This document shows positions 23,381-26,148 of a stretch of DNA of 26,148 nt, piece after piece (position 1 is the stretch's first letter; every line of letters starts with the position of its first letter). The notes under the pieces were generated by a model. It made no database searches, had not been told where the DNA came from, and saw only the letters and a list, made by a program, of their open reading frames with translations. The position numbers and the translations under genes are program-made. Location of the stretch: the NCBI GenBank assembly GCA_030247855.1, contig JAPDRN010000237.1, positions 1 through 26,148 on the forward strand. The letters are read 5' to 3'. The stretch is from Knufia peltigerae (Eukaryota; Ascomycota; Eurotiomycetes; Chaetothyriales; Trichomeriaceae).

Positions 23381-25157
23381 GGAGTGTTTCAGCCGCCTGC
23401 TCGCGCACGCGCGCGCCCAACGCAGCGAGATTGTTGTCGATGTCATCCAGTTCACGTCGCTGCGACGCCGGCAGCTGCGCGCGAAGCTGCACGCGCAATG
23501 CCTGCCAGGCGGGTACCGTCTGTGCGCTGGCAGCGGCCGCTGCCCGTGCAACTTCCGCCTGTTCATCCGCCTGCGGCAGGCCGTAGCCAGCGTCGACAAG
23601 CAACTGGCCCGGGCGCAACCACTGGCCGCTCTGTTCCAGCAACGCACGCAGCGAACGGGTGGCACTGCTGTCCGGGTCGGCCAGCAGCTGTCGCTTGAGC
23701 GCATCGCGTGAGCGCAGTTCCGCGCGCCGCTGCGCCGCCTGTTCCAACAGCAGCAGGCCGGCGCTGGCACGCACATCACCGCGCAGCAGCCACGGTGCGC
23801 GCTGTTGCGCCGGCAGCGCCAGCCATGCGCGCACATCGCGCGCCGGCAACGCCATCTGCGCTGCTGCAACCGAGAACAACTGCTGGTAGTGATTGCGCGC
23901 AGACGCAAAGTAGTAGCCCTGCGCCTGTGCCTGCGCGGGGTCGGCCAGCACCTGCTCGTCCAGGGCATGCAGCCGCGCCAGCCGTCGCCGCAACCCGCGC
24001 GGGCTCAGCTGGGCCAGGCCGGCTTCGCCCAGACGCGGAACGCCTGCCTGCAGCAGCTTCGCCGTCTCCACCGCGCAGTTGTTGCTGACGAAGTAATAGC
24101 GGCCGTCATAGCTCCAGTGCACCTGTGCAGTGCGTTCGAGCAGGCTGGCGATCTCGCTGCGGTCCAGCTGCAGCGGCAGCGAGGCCAGTCCGCGCAGCTC
24201 GACCTTGGTGTATTCGTCCACCACCTGCTGCAGCGGCAGCACGAACAGGCGCGAAGGGTAACCACCGGTCAGGCCGCGCCAGTTGGAAATCTGCACGTCG
24301 CCGACGAAGGCGCGGAAGGACAGCACCCGGTGATGTTCCAGGTCCAGCCTGCAGTCCGGTCCCAGTGCGCGGCCGGGACGGCAGATCACCAGCCGCAGCA
24401 TGCTGTGGCCCCAGCGGCTCATCGGCTGGGCACTGCCCTCGGCGAACAGATAGTCCACGGCGTACACCCGGGCCGGGTCCAAGGCCAGCAGCGAAGCGGC
24501 GCCCTCTTCCGCGTCGGCCTGCAATAGCGGAACCGTGCCCGCACAGTGCGGCGCAGGCAACGATGGCGGCGTTCCGAAGTGTGCTCGATACCATTGCGCC
24601 AGTGCTGGGCGGCGGCACGCGAACTCTGCGTCGAGCACGAAGTGTTCGGCGTTCACCGCCAGGTACTCGGCCGGGTCGGTCAGTTCGTAGGCATCGGGGC
24701 TGCGATCGCGGAAGGCATTGTCACCGCGGCCCAGATGCCACGGCTTGCGCTGCCAACCTGCAAGGTCACGCCAGCGGGCACTGCGGGACCAGTGTGTAGC
24801 AGTGCGATCGGCAACATGGGCCAGTTCGTGCACCAGCGCACTGCGGCGGGCGCGCCGGGCGCCGGCCACGTCTTCATCCAGCAGGTCGCGGCGCAGCGCG
24901 ATGCGCCCGGCGAAGGCACGGCCATGCACGTTGGCGGGCAGGTCGTCACGCCAGCCGACCTGCACCTGCGCGGGCAATGCACGCAACAGACCGTCGGGCA
25001 GCAGCGACTGCACATCAGTCAGTGTCTGCGTCGCCACCTGCTGCTGTGCCGGGCTCAGCCCGGCCGGGTCGAGCTGCAGGCGATCAGCCGCGTGCGCAAC
25101 GTGAGCGGTCAGCAGTAGAGCCACGCCATGTGTGGCTGCGTTCCGAACAGATGTCAT
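23358..25157 (-). CDS. DUF4105 (Lnb-like) periplasmic protein with extra HExxH domain
   Basis: A 599-residue exported protein. The signal peptide (residues 1-23, ending AHVAHA before ADRLQLD) is encoded partly by a SMAG repeat. The first domain contains a zinc-protease-like motif His110-Glu-Leu-Ala-His114 and a conserved-looking PAEYLAVNAEHFVLD near 162-176 that could give a third ligand. The second domain is DUF4105: RWGHSMLRL (His251) and FVSNNCAVET (Cys361), the His and Cys expected of this papain/NlpC-like fold, which in Bacteroides Lnb is linked to lipoprotein N-acylation. The C-terminal ~200 residues are helical and Arg/Ala/Gln-rich. The start ATG 25157 has no good Shine-Dalgarno. It follows the DUF2388 gene by 40 nt; these two families also neighbour each other in pseudomonads, as I recall. 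Substrate and reaction are unknown here. Confidence 0.88.
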   Translation of the reverse strand: MTSVRNAATHGVALLLTAHVAHAADRLQLDPAGLSPAQQQVATQTLTDVQSLLPDGLLRALPAQVQVGWRDDLPANVHGRAFAGRIALRRDLLDEDVAGARRARRSALVHELAHVADRTATHWSRSARWRDLAGWQRKPWHLGRGDNAFRDRSPDAYELTDPAEYLAVNAEHFVLDAEFACRRPALAQWYRAHFGTPPSLPAPHCAGTVPLLQADAEEGAASLLALDPARVYAVDYLFAEGSAQPMSRWGHSMLRLVICRPGRALGPDCRLDLEHHRVLSFRAFVGDVQISNWRGLTGGYPSRLFVLPLQQVVDEYTKVELRGLASLPLQLDRSEIASLLERTAQVHWSYDGRYYFVSNNCAVETAKLLQAGVPRLGEAGLAQLSPRGLRRRLARLHALDEQVLADPAQAQAQGYYFASARNHYQQLFSVAAAQMALPARDVRAWLALPAQQRAPWLLRGDVRASAGLLLLEQAAQRRAELRSRDALKRQLLADPDSSATRSLRALLEQSGQWLRPGQLLVDAGYGLPQADEQAEVARAAAAASAQTVPAWQALRVQLRAQLPASQRRELDDIDNNLAALGARVREQAAETLPTGAAAR

Positions 25158-25185
25158 GAGGTTGCCGGCCAGCGGCCGGCACTAC
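25115..25185. repeat. SMAG dimer overlapping the 5' end of the DUF4105 gene
   Basis: One unit runs from GTAG at 25115 with the stem CCACGC-CAT-GTGTGG (one G-T pair) and differs from the unit at 6536 at only 3 of 24 positions. The other unit has a perfect 7-bp stem GCCGGCC-AGC-GGCCGGC and the outward CTAC at 25182-25185. The start codon of the DUF4105 gene (25157-25155) lies in the spacer, and the first unit falls inside its signal-peptide codons. Confidence 0.85.
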
Positions 25186-25197
25186 CCGGGCGCTGGA

Positions 25198-25512
25198 TCA
25201 ACGCGCCAGAAGCGCGCGCGCCAGCTGCAGGTCGCTCTGCTGCTGTGCAGCTGCATCCTGCTCACGCAGGTGCACCAGTGCCGCCTGCAGGCGTGCGCCA
25301 CGGATCTGGCCATCGCTGGCGACAAACGCCGCCGCATCATCGCGGGCAGCCAGCACCACCTTGTCATCGCCCGAGCTGCTGCCCGAGGAACCCGAAGAGG
25401 CGCCCGTCGCCGACCCGGCCGAGGTGCCGGCAAAGCTCGAAGCGAAGCCGGCCAGCGGCAGGGACAACAGGGCAAGCAGCAGAAGCGGACGGATCATGGT
25501 CAGTGAGTTCAT
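25198..25512 (-). CDS. DUF2388 small exported protein
   Basis: A 104-residue protein with an N-terminal signal (MIRPLLLLALLSLPLAGFAS), a Gly/Ser-rich linker (SAGSATGASSGSSGSSSG) and the conserved DUF2388 block DDKVVLAARDDAAAFVASDGQIRGARLQAAL. It should be periplasmic; function unknown. ATG 25512 and an in-frame ATG 15 nt downstream are both possible starts; the second gives a more compact signal peptide. It lies upstream of DUF4105 on the same strand and 47 nt after the FAD-linked dehydrogenase gene, with a SMAG unit between it and DUF4105. Confidence 0.87.
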   Translation of the reverse strand: MNSLTMIRPLLLLALLSLPLAGFASSFAGTSAGSATGASSGSSGSSSGDDKVVLAARDDAAAFVASDGQIRGARLQAALVHLREQDAAAQQQSDLQLARALLAR

Positions 25513-25559
25513 CGATTGGGTGGGTGGAGCGTAACGGCTGGGTGAAGTCTTTGCCCGTG

Positions 25560-26148
25560 TCAAAGGTCGAACAATTTGCCGGGATTCAGCCGCCCTTCGG
25601 GATCGAACGCGCGCTTGACCGCCTTCATCAGCGCGATCTCGGCCGGGCCACGGGTGCTGTCCAGGTAGCCCTTCTTGACCAGACCGATACCGTGTTCGGC
25701 CGAAATGCTGCCATTGAAGCGCGCCAGCACCTGCGCCAGCAGCTTGGTCACGTGCTCGCACTGGGTCACAAAATCGGCATCGCTGGTGTCATCCGGCTTG
25801 AGCACATTGATGTGCAGGTTGCCGTCACCGATATGGCCGAACCAGACCACATCGAAATGCGGGTAGGCGTCGCCGATCAGCGCCTGGGTCTCGGCCAGGA
25901 ACGCCGGCATCGACGAGATCCGCACCGAGACATCGTTCTTGTAGGGCTTGTAGCGCGCCAGCGCCTCGGTGATGCCCTCGCGCAGGCGCCACAGCTGCGC
26001 CGCCTGGCCATCGCTGGCACTGATCACCCCGTCGCTGACCCAGCCATTGCCCATGCAGTCTTCGAAGGCGGCCATTGCCGCTGCTTCCTGCGCTTCATCG
26101 CCGGCAGCGAATTCGGTCACCACGTAATACGGATGCACCTCGTCGAAC
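25560..26148 (-). CDS. FAD-linked oxidase, D-2-hydroxyglutarate dehydrogenase type (5' part outside window)
   Basis: The C-terminal ~196 residues of an FAD-dependent 2-hydroxyacid dehydrogenase; the frame is open to the window edge and continues beyond it. The FAD_oxidase_C domain is clear: YKPYKNDVSVR, the metal/substrate motif GHIGDGNLHIN, the ISAEHGIGLVKK motif and the final AFDPEGRLNPGKLFDL. The KNDVSVR stretch fits D-2-hydroxyglutarate dehydrogenase better than glycolate oxidase GlcD or D-lactate dehydrogenase, but without the N-terminal half this is not certain. Such enzymes oxidise D-2-hydroxyglutarate made as a by-product of serine synthesis by SerA. An internal GTG at 26138 should not be taken as the start. 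Confidence 0.9.
   Translation of the reverse strand, partial: FDEVHPYYVVTEFAAGDEAQEAAAMAAFEDCMGNGWVSDGVISASDGQAAQLWRLREGITEALARYKPYKNDVSVRISSMPAFLAETQALIGDAYPHFDVVWFGHIGDGNLHINVLKPDDTSDADFVTQCEHVTKLLAQVLARFNGSISAEHGIGLVKKGYLDSTRGPAEIALMKAVKRAFDPEGRLNPGKLFDL

Noticed and set aside
1..26148. CRISPR arrays, tRNA or rRNA genes, insertion sequences and phage genes
   Set aside because: No regularly spaced repeats, tRNA-like cloverleaf, transposase or structural phage protein was seen on either strand; the repeats present are SMAG-type or simple hairpins.

Overview
The window is about 26 kb of high-GC, gene-dense gammaproteobacterial chromosome. It most probably comes from the Stenotrophomonas maltophilia complex. 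Three observations point there: GTAG-headed palindromic repeats of the SMAG (REP-like) type at three intergenic sites; a divergent two-component/RND efflux locus laid out like smeSyRy-smeYZ; and a feoA-feoB-small-membrane-protein operon. The taxonomic call is inference from these features. No rRNA, tRNA, CRISPR array, prophage or insertion sequence was recognised.

Layout. (1) Positions 1-5690, minus strand: dapB, then carA, a secreted small protein and carB (3' end cut by the window). This is lysine/peptidoglycan precursor synthesis followed by carbamoyl-phosphate synthesis, with a 334-nt carA upstream region holding a SMAG dimer, a putative -10 box and a terminator-like hairpin. (2) 5757-6536: an SDR oxidoreductase divergent from dapB, with a SMAG element starting inside its stop codon. 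(3) 6615-8982, minus: feoA-feoB-feoI-like ferrous-iron uptake operon with stop/start overlaps. (4) 9103-15918, plus: a methylglutaconyl-CoA hydratase (liuC-like), a VOC protein, HMG-CoA lyase (liuE/mvaB), a PAS-GGDEF-EAL protein overlapping the lyase stop, an HSD10-like 3-hydroxyacyl-CoA dehydrogenase, the EF-P paralogue efpL and a small lipoprotein. Branched-chain acyl-CoA breakdown is the metabolic theme. (5) 15924-15990: a perfect 29-bp inverted repeat between convergent genes, probably a bidirectional terminator. (6) 15992-21466, minus: an MliC-type lipoprotein, then (reading upstream) a DUF4440-like small protein overlapping an RND pump gene and its lipoprotein adaptor. (7) 21597-23380, plus: response regulator and histidine kinase, divergent from the pump, with four 11-bp repeats in front. 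(8) 23358-26148, minus: a two-domain DUF4105 protein, a DUF2388 protein and the C-terminal part of an FAD-linked D-2-hydroxyacid dehydrogenase cut by the window end.

Most genes are ordinary chromosomal genes. The least ordinary signals are: a SMAG dimer that contains the start codon and encodes about half the signal peptide of the DUF4105 protein; the 11-bp tandem operator-like array upstream of the response regulator; the terminator-like hairpin and overlapping Arg-rich upstream frame in the carA leader; the GGDEF/EAL protein coupled to HMG-CoA lyase with an altered EAL-domain residue; and the Cys-x2-Cys-x2-Cys tail on the Feo accessory protein.
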